Shown here one piece after another: positions 35,020 through 42,778 of a DNA stretch of 64,000 nt. Source of the DNA: Bradyrhizobium sp. Arg816 (lineage in GTDB: Bacteria; Pseudomonadota; Alphaproteobacteria; Rhizobiales; Xanthobacteraceae). The notes beneath the pieces are model-generated. The model saw nothing but the letters and a program-made list of their open reading frames with translations. It did no database searches and was not told the DNA's origin. Both the position numbers and the translations under genes were made by a program. Each line of letters begins with the position of its first letter. Within the stretch, counting starts at the first letter, position 1. The stretch covers positions 1 to 64,000 of the forward strand of contig NZ_JAPRAQ010000016.1 of NCBI RefSeq assembly GCF_029989365.1, written 5' to 3'.

Positions 35020-35048
35020 ATGACAAGTGAGAAAAGTTGATCTAGCAT
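35020..35048 (+). promoter_or_regulatory. Sigma-70-type promoter for the putative small RNA
   Basis: ATGACA (35020-35025) and TAGCAT (35043-35048) are separated by exactly 17 bases and match the minus-35 and minus-10 consensus in five and four of six positions. A start at about 35055-35056 is predicted. Confidence 0.55.
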
Positions 35049-35055
35049 CCCTCTT

Positions 35056-35219
35056 GCTCAGGCCTGACCGTGAGGTCGAAGTCTGGTGGTCCAAGTCTCG
35101 GGAGGAGCCCCTGGCGCGCAAAACGCAGCGTCGCCCCGTCAATCAAGAGCAAATCTTAGAATCGGGGATAATAGGGTCGACACAATTTTCGAGCGGGGCT
35201 AGGGCCCCGCTCTTTTTTT
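35056..35219 (+). ncRNA. Putative small RNA or terminated 5' leader
   Basis: A predicted transcript of about 164 nt runs from a good promoter to a perfect intrinsic terminator and contains no convincing coding frame. Small hairpins are visible: GACC-GUGA-GGUC near the 5' end (a GNRA-type loop), GGCG paired with CGCC around 35116-35138, and AAGA-N5-UCUU. It matches no RNA family I can recognise. It may be a free small RNA or an attenuating leader of the globin gene, whose start codon is 24 bases beyond the U-run. Confidence 0.5.
35191..35219 (+). terminator. Intrinsic terminator before the globin gene
   Basis: GAGCGGGGC pairs with GCCCCGCTC around a TAGG loop, a 9-base perfect GC-rich stem followed by seven Ts. 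It should stop plus-strand transcription 24 bases before the globin start. Confidence 0.9.
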
Positions 35220-35243
35220 GCCCGCAAGTCTTCTTTTGCCCGC

Positions 35244-35663
35244 ATGGCTTCGATGCCGATGAGCGCTCCCTCTAATCCAATCGAAAACAGCTTCGAACTC
35301 GCAGCATCGCGTTGCGCGGATCTCACGCCACTCGTTTACCAACGGCTGTTCGAACAGCATCCCGAAACGCAGACCATGTTCCGCTCGCAGGGCAGCGAGC
35401 TGGTGATGGGATCGATGCTTGCGCTGACGATCGAGGCGATCCTCGACTTCGCTGGTGAGCGTCGGGGCCACTTCAGGCTGATCGCCTGCGAGGTCGCCTC
35501 GCACGATGGCTACGGCACTCCGCGCGAGCTGTTCATCGCGTTCTTCGCCGTCATCAGGGATACGCTGCGCGACCTGCTCGGCGACGAATGGTCGCCGGAC
35601 ATCGCACAGGCCTGGGACCGGCTGCTCGCCGAGATCGACGCCTTCGCCACCATTCCGGCCTGA
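35244..35663 (+). CDS. Single-domain globin
   Basis: A 139-residue globin of the Vgb/flavohaemoglobin-like type without reductase domain. It shows helix pattern ADLTPLVYQRLFEQHPETQTMF, then EVASHDGYGTPRELF with the proximal haem His (SH before xxGx), then QAWDRLLAEIDAF at the C-terminus. It should bind oxygen or NO. Starts at ATG 35244 or the Met codons at 35253 and 35259; none has an SD, so translation start is uncertain. It sits between a strong terminator and the ABC transporter genes. Confidence 0.85.
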   Translation: MASMPMSAPSNPIENSFELAASRCADLTPLVYQRLFEQHPETQTMFRSQGSELVMGSMLALTIEAILDFAGERRGHFRLIACEVASHDGYGTPRELFIAFFAVIRDTLRDLLGDEWSPDIAQAWDRLLAEIDAFATIPA

Positions 35664-35802
35664 CGCTTTGCGCTGCACCAACACAAGCTGCGGCGATCTC
35701 GCGATCGATTGCAGATTGAGTGGCAGGAACTCTTGTGAGAGACTTTCGGACATCGGTCGCGCAATCAATGACGCGCCGACGAAAATTTTATGGGAGCGAG
35801 CG

Positions 35803-36825
35803 ATGTCCGGGACGAAAGATTTCTCGACGACGAGGCGCGATCTTCTTCAGGCGGCGGCGACCGCCGGCGCCGCGACTGCCCTTCTCGGCAGCATGGGCAT
35901 AAACCCCGCCCTTGCAGCCGAGGTCGGACGATCCGAGAAGCCGCTGAAGGCGGCCTTCTCCAATGCGGGCCTCCAGGCCACCTGGTGCGCCCAAGGCAAA
36001 CAGGCGGCGGAATTCTGGGGCAAGCTGTTCAATGTCGAGGTGACCTGGTTCGATGGCCAGCTCGATGCGGTGAAGCAGCGCGCGGCGATCGACAACATGG
36101 CCTCGCAAAAATGGGACTTCGTCGCGATCCAGGCCTTCGGCATCGGCACCCTCACCCAGCCCGTGCAGAAGATGATCGATGCCGGCACGCCGGTGATCGA
36201 CATGGACACGCTGATTGCCCCGCTCGACCAGATCAACGTCCACTCCTTCCTTGCCCCCGACAACGAGTTCATGGGCGCCTCGGTGACGCAGGCGCTGTGC
36301 AACGCCATGGGCGGCAAAGGCAAGATCATCATGACGCAGGGCGCGCTCGGCCATACCGGCGCGCAAGGCCGGGCCAAAGGCTTCAACACCGTCGTCAAGC
36401 AGTTCCCGAACATCGAGGTGCTCGACACCCAGCCCGCCGACTGGGACGTGTCGAAAACCGCGCGACTCTGGGAAACCTATCTGACCAAATATCCGCAGAT
36501 CGACGCGGCATTCTTCCACAATGACGACATGGCGCTCGCCGCCGCCAACATCATGAAGGCGCGCAATCGCACCAACATCCTGATCGGCGGCGTCGATGCG
36601 ATGCCACCGGCGATCCAGGCGGTGAGCGAAGGCCGCATGTTCGCGACCGTACGCAATCCGTCCTGCCGCATCCATGGCGGCGCCATCATCGCGGGCGTTT
36701 CCGCCGTGGTCGGCGGCGAGAAGAGCGGACAGGGCATTCCCAAGAACGTCGTCACCGACGGCCCGGTCGTGACCAAGGCCAACGCCGCCGGGATGCAGTG
36801 GATGCAGGATCACTTCCTGATCTGA
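35803..36825 (+). CDS. Ribose-type ABC transporter substrate-binding protein with Tat signal
   Basis: A 340-residue periplasmic binding protein of the type I fold (RbsB/XylF class). Twin-arginine signal TTRRDLLQAAATAGAATALL at the N-terminus; then FSNAGLQATWCAQGKQAAEFW and a sugar-type hinge (FFHNDDMALAAANIMKARNR, GGVDAMPPAIQAV). ATG 35803 is set by GGGAG about 6 bases upstream; a much longer frame upstream is noise. First of three genes (binding protein, ATPase, permease), spaced 6 and 12 bases. Substrate is not deducible; sugar or polyol is likely. Confidence 0.9.
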   Translation: MSGTKDFSTTRRDLLQAAATAGAATALLGSMGINPALAAEVGRSEKPLKAAFSNAGLQATWCAQGKQAAEFWGKLFNVEVTWFDGQLDAVKQRAAIDNMASQKWDFVAIQAFGIGTLTQPVQKMIDAGTPVIDMDTLIAPLDQINVHSFLAPDNEFMGASVTQALCNAMGGKGKIIMTQGALGHTGAQGRAKGFNTVVKQFPNIEVLDTQPADWDVSKTARLWETYLTKYPQIDAAFFHNDDMALAAANIMKARNRTNILIGGVDAMPPAIQAVSEGRMFATVRNPSCRIHGGAIIAGVSAVVGGEKSGQGIPKNVVTDGPVVTKANAAGMQWMQDHFLI

Positions 36826-36831
36826 GCCTCC

Positions 36832-38334
36832 ATGCGAGAGGATCGTTCGCCCATCCTGGAACTACTGGGCATCACGAAGAGCTTCGGCGGCGTCGAGGCG
36901 CTTCGTGGTGTCGACTTCGCGCTCTCACCCGGCGAGATCCACGGTCTCGTCGGCGAGAACGGCGCGGGCAAAAGCACGCTGATGAAGATCATCGCCGGCG
37001 TGCACAGCGAATTCTCTGGCCGCTTCCTGATCGACGGGAAGGAGACGCATTTCCGCTCCGCCCGCGATGCGCACGCGGCCGGCATCGCCATGGTGCATCA
37101 GGAGCTCTCCGTCGCGCCCGATCTTACCGTCGCCGAGAACGTGTTCCTGGGCAACCAGCCGACCAACCGGTTCGGCCTCGTGCAATGGCGGCGCATGGCG
37201 CGCGAGGCCGGCGAGCAGCTCGCCCGATTCGGCATCGACGTCGATCCGATGTCCAGGCTCGGCGACCTCCCGATCGGGCTGCAGCAGCTGATCGAAATCG
37301 CCCGCGTGCTGTTCTCCGGCGCCCGCATCGTCATTCTGGACGAGCCGACCTCCGCCCTCTCCCCGCCCGAGGTCGAGCGGCTGTTCGCGACGCTGCGACG
37401 GCTGCGCGAGGAAGGCACTGCAATCGTCTTCATCTCTCATTTCATCGAGGACATCCTGCTTGTGTCCGACACGGTGACCGTGTTCCGCAATGGGCGGAAG
37501 GTCGCCGAGACAGCTAGCGTCGCGACCAGCAAGGGCGCGCTGATCGAGGCCATGATCGGCCGCGGCGGCGAGGCGCTCGAGCACAGCTACACCGATGACC
37601 TCATGTTGCCTCGGCCGAGCGACAGTTCCGTCGTCCTGAAGGTCGACCAATTGTCGCTGGCACGCAGCCTGAAGGACATCTCCTTCGAGGCGCGCGCCGG
37701 CGAGGTGCTCGGCATCTACGGGTTCATGGGCTGCGGCCAGCAGGAGCTGTCGCGCATCCTGTTCGGCAAGCTGAAGCCGGACGGCGGCACGCTCGCGGTC
37801 GAGGGCAAGCCAAGAACCTTCGCCAGCACGGCGGCGGCGCGGCGCGCCGGCGTGGCTCTGGTGCCCGAGAGCCGGCGCGCCATGCTGTTTCACCAGGAGC
37901 CGGTCTACAAGAACATCTCGATCAGCATTCTCGACCGCATCTCGTCGCTGCTGCTCAAGCCGGCGCAGGAGCGCGACATCGCCAGGCGCCAGGTCGAGCA
38001 GCTGCAGATCAGGCCGCCGGTGGTCGGCCTCGACCTCGGCATGCTCTCCGGCGGCAACCAGCAGAAGGTCGCGCTGGCGAAATGGCTGACCTATCCGCCG
38101 AAGCTGCTGGTGCTGTGCGAGCCGACCCGCGGCATGGATGTCGGCGCCAAGAACGACGTCATCAACATCGTCCGCGATCTCCGCGCCAAGGGGCTCGCGG
38201 TCATCGTCCTGTCGACCGAGCCGGAAACGGTGCTGTCGCTGGCCGACCGCATCCTCGTGCTCAAGCGCGGCGCATTGGTGCGGGAATTCAAGAACGAGCC
38301 GGTCAGCAAGGACCGCTTGCTGGAAGCGGCGTGA
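36832..38334 (+). CDS. Ribose-type ABC transporter ATP-binding protein (two ABC domains)
   Basis: A 500-residue duplicated ABC ATPase of RbsA/MglA type. The N-terminal copy has a complete Walker A (GENGAGKST, about residue 41) and Walker B (VILDEPTSAL). The C-terminal copy has YGFMGCGQQEL in place of a consensus Walker A, as usual in this family, and LSGGNQQKVALAKWL as signature with CEPTRGMD. Six bases after the binding-protein stop. Confidence 0.94.
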   Translation: MREDRSPILELLGITKSFGGVEALRGVDFALSPGEIHGLVGENGAGKSTLMKIIAGVHSEFSGRFLIDGKETHFRSARDAHAAGIAMVHQELSVAPDLTVAENVFLGNQPTNRFGLVQWRRMAREAGEQLARFGIDVDPMSRLGDLPIGLQQLIEIARVLFSGARIVILDEPTSALSPPEVERLFATLRRLREEGTAIVFISHFIEDILLVSDTVTVFRNGRKVAETASVATSKGALIEAMIGRGGEALEHSYTDDLMLPRPSDSSVVLKVDQLSLARSLKDISFEARAGEVLGIYGFMGCGQQELSRILFGKLKPDGGTLAVEGKPRTFASTAAARRAGVALVPESRRAMLFHQEPVYKNISISILDRISSLLLKPAQERDIARRQVEQLQIRPPVVGLDLGMLSGGNQQKVALAKWLTYPPKLLVLCEPTRGMDVGAKNDVINIVRDLRAKGLAVIVLSTEPETVLSLADRILVLKRGALVREFKNEPVSKDRLLEAA

Positions 38335-38346
38335 CGGAGAAGCACC

Positions 38347-39375
38347 ATGGCGAGCAGTGAGACGGCTTTGGCGGCGGGTCGGCGGCCGCGCGGCGTAGCG
38401 CCCTTCCTGCGCTCGCAGATGCGCAACATCGCGCCGTTCCTCACCCTGATCTTCCTGTCCGCCTTCTTCGCCTTTGCCAGCCCCTCCTTCGCGACGCTGG
38501 ACAATCTCGGCAACATCCTCACGCAGGTGTCGGTCACCGGCATCATCGCGGTCGGCCTCACCTTCGTGATCCTCTGCGCCGAGATCGACCTCTCGATCGC
38601 CAGCATCGCCAACGTCACCGGCATCGCGGTCGCCTACTTCACGCTGCAGGAATCCTACGTCAACATCGCCAACATCCCCCTGCCCGGCGCGGTCGCGATC
38701 ATCCTGTCGATCCTGCTCTGCGCGCTGCTCGGCCTCGTCAACGCGCTCGGCCTGACCGTGATCGGCATCCCCTCCTTCATCATGACGCTGGCCATGATGC
38801 AGATCGCGGCCGGCGTCTCGGCGCTGCTGGTGCGCGGCCAGATCGCCTACAAGGTGCCCGGCCTGATCACCACGCTCGGCTCGGGCTCGATCGGCGGCAT
38901 CCCCTGGATCGTCATCGTCGCGGCCATCATGCTGCTCGGCGGCCATCTGGTGCTGACCTATACGCGCTTCGGCCGCTACGTCTACATGGTCGGCGGCAAC
39001 CGTGAAGCGGCCGAATATTCCGGCCTCAACGTCAAGCTCATCCTCGGCGCCGTCATGGTGATCTCGGCCGTGTGCTCGGGCATCGGCGGCATGCTCGGCG
39101 TCGCCCATTTCGGGAGCGCGCAGCAGAACGAGTTCGACACCTATCTGCTCGACTCCATCGCCGCCGTCGTCGTCGGCGGCACCAGCCTGTTCGGCGGCCG
39201 CGGCGGCATCGGCAACACCATCGTCGGGCTGTTCGTTCTCGGTGTCCTGAATAACGGCCTCGACCACGTCAACATCGACAGTTTCCTGAAGATCCTGATC
39301 CGCGGCCTGATCCTGCTGGCGGCGCTGGTCATCAACGTCTACGCGCAGCGGCTGAGGGAAAAAGCGGCGGAGTAG
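38347..39375 (+). CDS. Ribose-type ABC transporter permease
   Basis: A 342-residue inner-membrane permease of RbsC type with about nine to ten helices; markers are VGLTFVILCAEIDLSIAS and GGTSLFGGRGGIGNTIVG, the conserved C-terminal GRGG loop. GGAGAAGCACC precedes ATG 38347. It completes the ABC operon; no terminator follows, and the 3' flank holds dispersed repeats. Confidence 0.94.
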   Translation: MASSETALAAGRRPRGVAPFLRSQMRNIAPFLTLIFLSAFFAFASPSFATLDNLGNILTQVSVTGIIAVGLTFVILCAEIDLSIASIANVTGIAVAYFTLQESYVNIANIPLPGAVAIILSILLCALLGLVNALGLTVIGIPSFIMTLAMMQIAAGVSALLVRGQIAYKVPGLITTLGSGSIGGIPWIVIVAAIMLLGGHLVLTYTRFGRYVYMVGGNREAAEYSGLNVKLILGAVMVISAVCSGIGGMLGVAHFGSAQQNEFDTYLLDSIAAVVVGGTSLFGGRGGIGNTIVGLFVLGVLNNGLDHVNIDSFLKILIRGLILLAALVINVYAQRLREKAAE

Positions 39376-39397
39376 ACGGCCCTCAAAAACAAAAAAC

Positions 39398-39422
39398 GCG
39401 AAAACAACCCCATGCACAGTAG
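39398..39422 (+). repeat. 25-base dispersed repeat, copy 2
   Basis: Exact copy (reverse orientation) of 23508-23532, ending CCCCATGCACAGTAG. The embedded ATG opens an 18-codon mini-frame here, but the other copy is not followed by one of similar sequence. Confidence 0.8.
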
Positions 39423-39480
39423 AAGCTATGAGGAAGTTCAGCCCCTTACCAAACCCGCAATTGCGTGAGCGCGACCGCAT

Positions 39481-39525
39481 CGACGTTTGACACGTCGGGC
39501 AAAACAGGAGCAGGATGTCATCATG
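39481..39525 (+). repeat. 45-base dispersed repeat, copy 1
   Basis: Resembles 50369-50413 over 45 bases without gaps; the core is TCGGGCAAAACAGGA and both end in CATCATG. Confidence 0.7.
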
Positions 39526-39554
39526 GCGCCCGCTTCGAAAGGCCGGTATCTCCC

Positions 39555-39590
39555 CCGTCATTGCGAGCGCAGCGAAGCAATCCAGGAATC
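39555..39590 (+). repeat. Half of a REP-like palindromic element
   Basis: CATTGCGAGCGCAGCGAAG followed by CAATCCAG is the left arm of a long palindromic element that I know as frequent in Bradyrhizobium. The expected complementary right arm is not seen, so this is a half element. It lies against the 3' end of the broken dehydrogenase. Confidence 0.6.
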
Positions 39591-39618
39591 TATCCGTGGA
39601 TACATGTCTGGCGCCGTC

Positions 39619-40661
39619 TCAGGCAGCCCGCTGGTTGTGTCGCGACGAGAGATCCGGGCACAGCACGAGCTTGCCCTCGAGGCCACCAGTCTCGAGGCGA
39701 CGGTGAGCATCGGCGACCTCGTCGAAGGAGATCCGCTCGGCGACGCGCGGCCGGATGGCACCAGTTGCCAAAAGCCCGAACAGCCGCTCCAAGTCCTCCT
39801 TGAACCAGGTGGGATGTCGCGTCCGCATGGCATTTACCGAGTAAAACCGGGCCCGCTTGCCGCCGGGCAACAATCTCCACAGGTAAAGGCGCGCGATCTC
39901 CATCACGATAGGGAGCATGCGACGCTGTGCTTGCACGCTCGCCGAGAAACCGATGGCACAGAGCAGTCCGCCTGGCTTGAGCGCCGCGTATGAGCGGCGA
40001 TAGCCGTCTTCGCCAACGCCGTCGACGATGACGTCGAACCCGCCCGGCAGGACCCGCGTGAAGTCCTCATGCTTGTAGTCGATCGGCGTTGCGCCTAGCT
40101 CTCGGACGAGCGCCATGTGCTCGCCGCGCGCGGTGCCCCACAGCTCGATGCCGGCCAGTCTCCCGAGCACGAGCAGCGCCTGGCCGACCGCGCCGGCGGC
40201 GCCGTGCACGAGCACGCGCTGGCCTCGCTGGACCCGGGCCGCGCGGTGCAGAAGCTGGTACGCGGTCGTCCAGCTCAAGATCAACGTGGCCGCCTCCGCC
40301 GCGTCTACGCCCTCCGGCACGCGGGCCACGTCGTTCGCCCGAAGCGTGCGATAGTCGGCGTTTGACCCGACCACCGTCATGTCGGCCACGCGGTCGCCAA
40401 TCTGAAAGTCGTGCACGCCTTCACCGAGCTGATCGATTGCCCCGACCACGTCGTAGCCCATTACGAACGGCGGCCGGAGGCCCATCGTTTGCGGGTATAG
40501 ATGGCGCCTGATCAACACCTCGGTGTAGTTGAGGCTCGACGCAAGTACACGGACCCGCAGCTCGCCCGGCTGGCGGTCGGCAAGGGAGCGTCGACCACCT
40601 CCAGCCTCTCGGGATCACCGAAGAGGCTGACTTGAACAACTCGATTGCGCGGCTCCATCAT
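39619..40661 (-). pseudogene. Medium-chain dehydrogenase (quinone-oxidoreductase-like), frameshifted
   Basis: The N-terminus (MEPRNRVVQVSLFGDPERLE, ATG at 40661 or 40658, AAGGAG seven bases upstream) and the rest (GELRVRVLASSLNYTEVLIR onward, with VLVHGAAGAVGQALLVLG as cofactor loop) lie in different frames. The frames meet near 40565-40569, where adding one C would restore PLPTASPGELRV. The 1-base loss is a true frameshift or a sequencing error. No internal stop is otherwise seen, so decay is recent. Related to VAT-1/zeta-crystallin-type NADPH quinone oxidoreductases. A FixK-type box lies about 120 bases upstream. Confidence 0.75.
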
Positions 40662-41036
40662 CGGCGATCTCCTTGCAATGTCGTGATCCAGCGCAAGGAC
40701 GGGCACACTTCCGCAACGACTTTGCATCGCCACCTCGGCAAGCATTGAGGATATGGCCGGCCTGAAGTTCTACCTTGATCTGGCTCAAAGCAGCCAGTCC
40801 GATGGGGACGGCCCAGTAGAGCCGAAGGTCCATTTTGGTCCCGAGCCGAAGAAGCCCAAGAAGCCTCGCAGGTATCGGCTGTCAGGGGCAGACCGGACCT
40901 CTCTCGCGTGCCCCTCGGCCGCTGCTTCTGACCCCAAAGCTGACCTCGCCCATCGCGACAATTCCGAAGGCCGCCGCGCGATTCGGTGAACGATTTCGGG
41001 TTCAGGACCTCCGAAGAGACGGCTCTGGCCGGTGAG
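40662..41036. other. Spacer upstream of the broken dehydrogenase
   Basis: This 375-base spacer has a FixK-type box at 40775-40788 and a degenerate copy of the dispersed repeat at 40927-40947. Open frames here are short and unlike any family I know. Confidence 0.4.
40775..40788. promoter_or_regulatory. FNR/FixK-type binding box
   Basis: TTGATCTGGCTCAA fits TTGA-N6-TCAA. It lies about 120 bases upstream of the broken dehydrogenase start and is oriented to no other gene, because the other flank is a gene 3' end. Confidence 0.55.
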
Positions 41037-41837
41037 TTAGGGAACGATGCCTCGGCACGCCCACGCGACGTTTGCAAAGGACCTCGGGCCATCTGGCCGG
41101 CCGGCCTCGTAGGCATCGCGCACGGCGGCATCGGTGCGCGCTCGCTCCGCAGCGTCGAGCGCTGCCACATACGTACCGAGCGGACCTTCGCCAGCGGCAA
41201 TCGGCGCCCAATAGTCGGCAAAGCTTTTGTAGTCCATGCGGATCATCAGCTCCACTTCCGCAATGTCCACGAGACCCTGTTCGGCAAAAGTCCGTCGCAG
41301 TTCGCCCGGCTGCATCATCGGTTGAAAGCAATAGCGACTGCGCAGCTGGCGCCCGCTTTCACCGAGTGCCGCGACCGTGTCGACCATCATTCGCATGCCG
41401 GGCATGCCGCCGAGATGATCCCACACCGCTGCCGCGACCACGCCGCCGGACCGAACGACGCGGCGCATCTCGGCTACTGCTTTGCCCGCTTCGGGAACGA
41501 AGTGGAGCACGAGAAGCGCCAAAGCGCGATCGAACGTGCCGCCCTCAAAGGGCAGTGCACAGGCATCAGCCTGCCGGACTTTTATTCGCGGGTTTGTGTT
41601 GCGCCGGATCACGTCCTCGACAAAGACTGGTGAATAGTCGATCGCGGTAATCTCGGCGAGGTCGGCGGCTCTGGCCAGCGTGAAGGTCAGGCTACCGGTG
41701 CCGCAGCCGATGTCGAGAATCCTTTCGCCGTCGGAAACCCCTGTGAAGTCGATGAAGAGCCCCGCGAGTCTTCGGCTCCAGCGGCCCATGAGCTGCTCAT
41801 AGCCCGCGGCGTTGTGGACGTTGAATTCTGAGGTCAT
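41037..41837 (-). CDS. Class I SAM-dependent methyltransferase
   Basis: A 266-residue methyltransferase of the UbiE/type-11 kind. The SAM-binding motif ILDIGCGTGSLTF (about residues 40-52) is followed by an acidic ribose-contact region (ITAIDYS) and a post-I segment (DACALPFEGGTFDRALALLVLHF). The substrate is unknown. ATG 41837 is chosen over a GTG 13 codons upstream. Ribosome site is weak. It stands alone between the broken dehydrogenase and the ABC genes. Confidence 0.88.
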   Translation of the reverse strand: MTSEFNVHNAAGYEQLMGRWSRRLAGLFIDFTGVSDGERILDIGCGTGSLTFTLARAADLAEITAIDYSPVFVEDVIRRNTNPRIKVRQADACALPFEGGTFDRALALLVLHFVPEAGKAVAEMRRVVRSGGVVAAAVWDHLGGMPGMRMMVDTVAALGESGRQLRSRYCFQPMMQPGELRRTFAEQGLVDIAEVELMIRMDYKSFADYWAPIAAGEGPLGTYVAALDAAERARTDAAVRDAYEAGRPDGPRSFANVAWACRGIVP

Positions 41838-41989
41838 CGAAGTGTCCGTGCGCTTCCCAAATTTATAGATCCCCACGAGGTGGCTACATAGCCGCTAACA
41901 CAATCGCGTTGCGATCGCGGCAAGCACGCCGTGCTGCTTGCTCTGTGATGCGTATGAAAATATCCGTCACGGCGAGCTCCTTTTGACGG

Positions 41990-42778
41990 CTACCATGCCT
42001 CATCGAGGCCGAGTTGCTCGAACACCTCGCGACGAAGCTCAACGAAGTGCGGATCGCCCCGGTGGCGAGGATAGGGCTGGCTGTTGACGACTTCGGCCTT
42101 GATCCGTGCAGGTCGGTCGCTCAGCACGATGACGCGGCCGGCGAGCAAGAGCGCCTCCTCGACATCGTGCGTGACAAGCAGCGCCGTGAAGCGCGAGCGC
42201 TGCCAAAGTGATACAAGTTCCGCCTGCATCGCGATGCGCGTCAGCGAGTCGAGCTGGCCCAAAGGTTCGTCGAGAATGAGCAGCTTCGGGTCGTTGACAA
42301 GCGCACGCGCCAGAGCGGCGCGTTGCGCCATGCCACCGGAAAGCTGGTGCGGGTAGGCATTGGCGAAGCCCGTGAGCCCCACCAGGCGCAAGGCGTCTTC
42401 GATACGCCCGCCATGAGTGCGTAGCAACCCGCGGGCTTCCAGACCGAGTGCAACGTTGCTCCGTACCGTCCGCCATGGATAGAGCGTTGGGTCTTGAAAA
42501 ACGACGACGCGCGACGGATCGGGTGCTTCGATCTCTCTTCCCTCCGCTAGCAGGGAGCCGGCTGTTGGAGTGTCGAGCCCCGCGACCAGCCGCAGCAGGG
42601 TCGATTTTCCGCACCCACTCGGACCCAGGAGAGCGACAAATTCGCCGCGGCCGACCTGAAGGCTGATGCGGTCCAATACCGGCAGGGGCTGCCCTTCGAG
42701 ATCGAAGCTGTGGCTCACTTCGCGGAGCGTTAGCGTCGATCCACGGACCGCGTGATCGCTTGCGATCGCCGCTACCAT
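41990..42778 (-). CDS. Nitrate/sulfonate-type ABC transporter ATP-binding protein
   Basis: A 262-residue ABC ATPase of the SsuB/TauB/NrtD class. Walker A GPSGCGKST, signature QLSGGMAQRAALARAL, Walker B KLLILDEPLGQLD. ATG 42778 overlaps the permease stop by seven bases, so the pair is coupled. Third gene of a binding-protein, permease, ATPase operon. Confidence 0.92.
   Translation of the reverse strand: MVAAIASDHAVRGSTLTLREVSHSFDLEGQPLPVLDRISLQVGRGEFVALLGPSGCGKSTLLRLVAGLDTPTAGSLLAEGREIEAPDPSRVVVFQDPTLYPWRTVRSNVALGLEARGLLRTHGGRIEDALRLVGLTGFANAYPHQLSGGMAQRAALARALVNDPKLLILDEPLGQLDSLTRIAMQAELVSLWQRSRFTALLVTHDVEEALLLAGRVIVLSDRPARIKAEVVNSQPYPRHRGDPHFVELRREVFEQLGLDEAW

Larger units (their letters stand above)
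34772..35243. other. Divergent spacer between copper operon and globin gene
   Basis: This 472-base spacer holds the promoter region of the copper operon on the minus strand (A/T-rich around 34935-34960), and on the plus strand a promoter, a putative small transcript and a terminator, listed separately. Short open frames here lack family features. Confidence 0.5.

Noticed and set aside
34772..35040. Cobalamin riboswitch upstream of the TonB receptor operon
   Set aside because: None of the conserved B12-box or stem motifs are visible in the minus-strand leader.
39412..39468. 18-codon mini-frame starting inside the 25-base repeat
   Set aside because: The other repeat copy is not followed by a similar frame, and there is no ribosome site.
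36925..39561. An 878-codon minus-strand frame across the ABC transporter genes
   Set aside because: It overlaps two clear genes completely and has Asp/His/Arg-rich noise with no family.
40753..40989. 78-codon plus-strand frame in the dehydrogenase upstream spacer
   Set aside because: Composition is noisy and it spans the FixK-type box and a dispersed repeat; no family or ribosome site.
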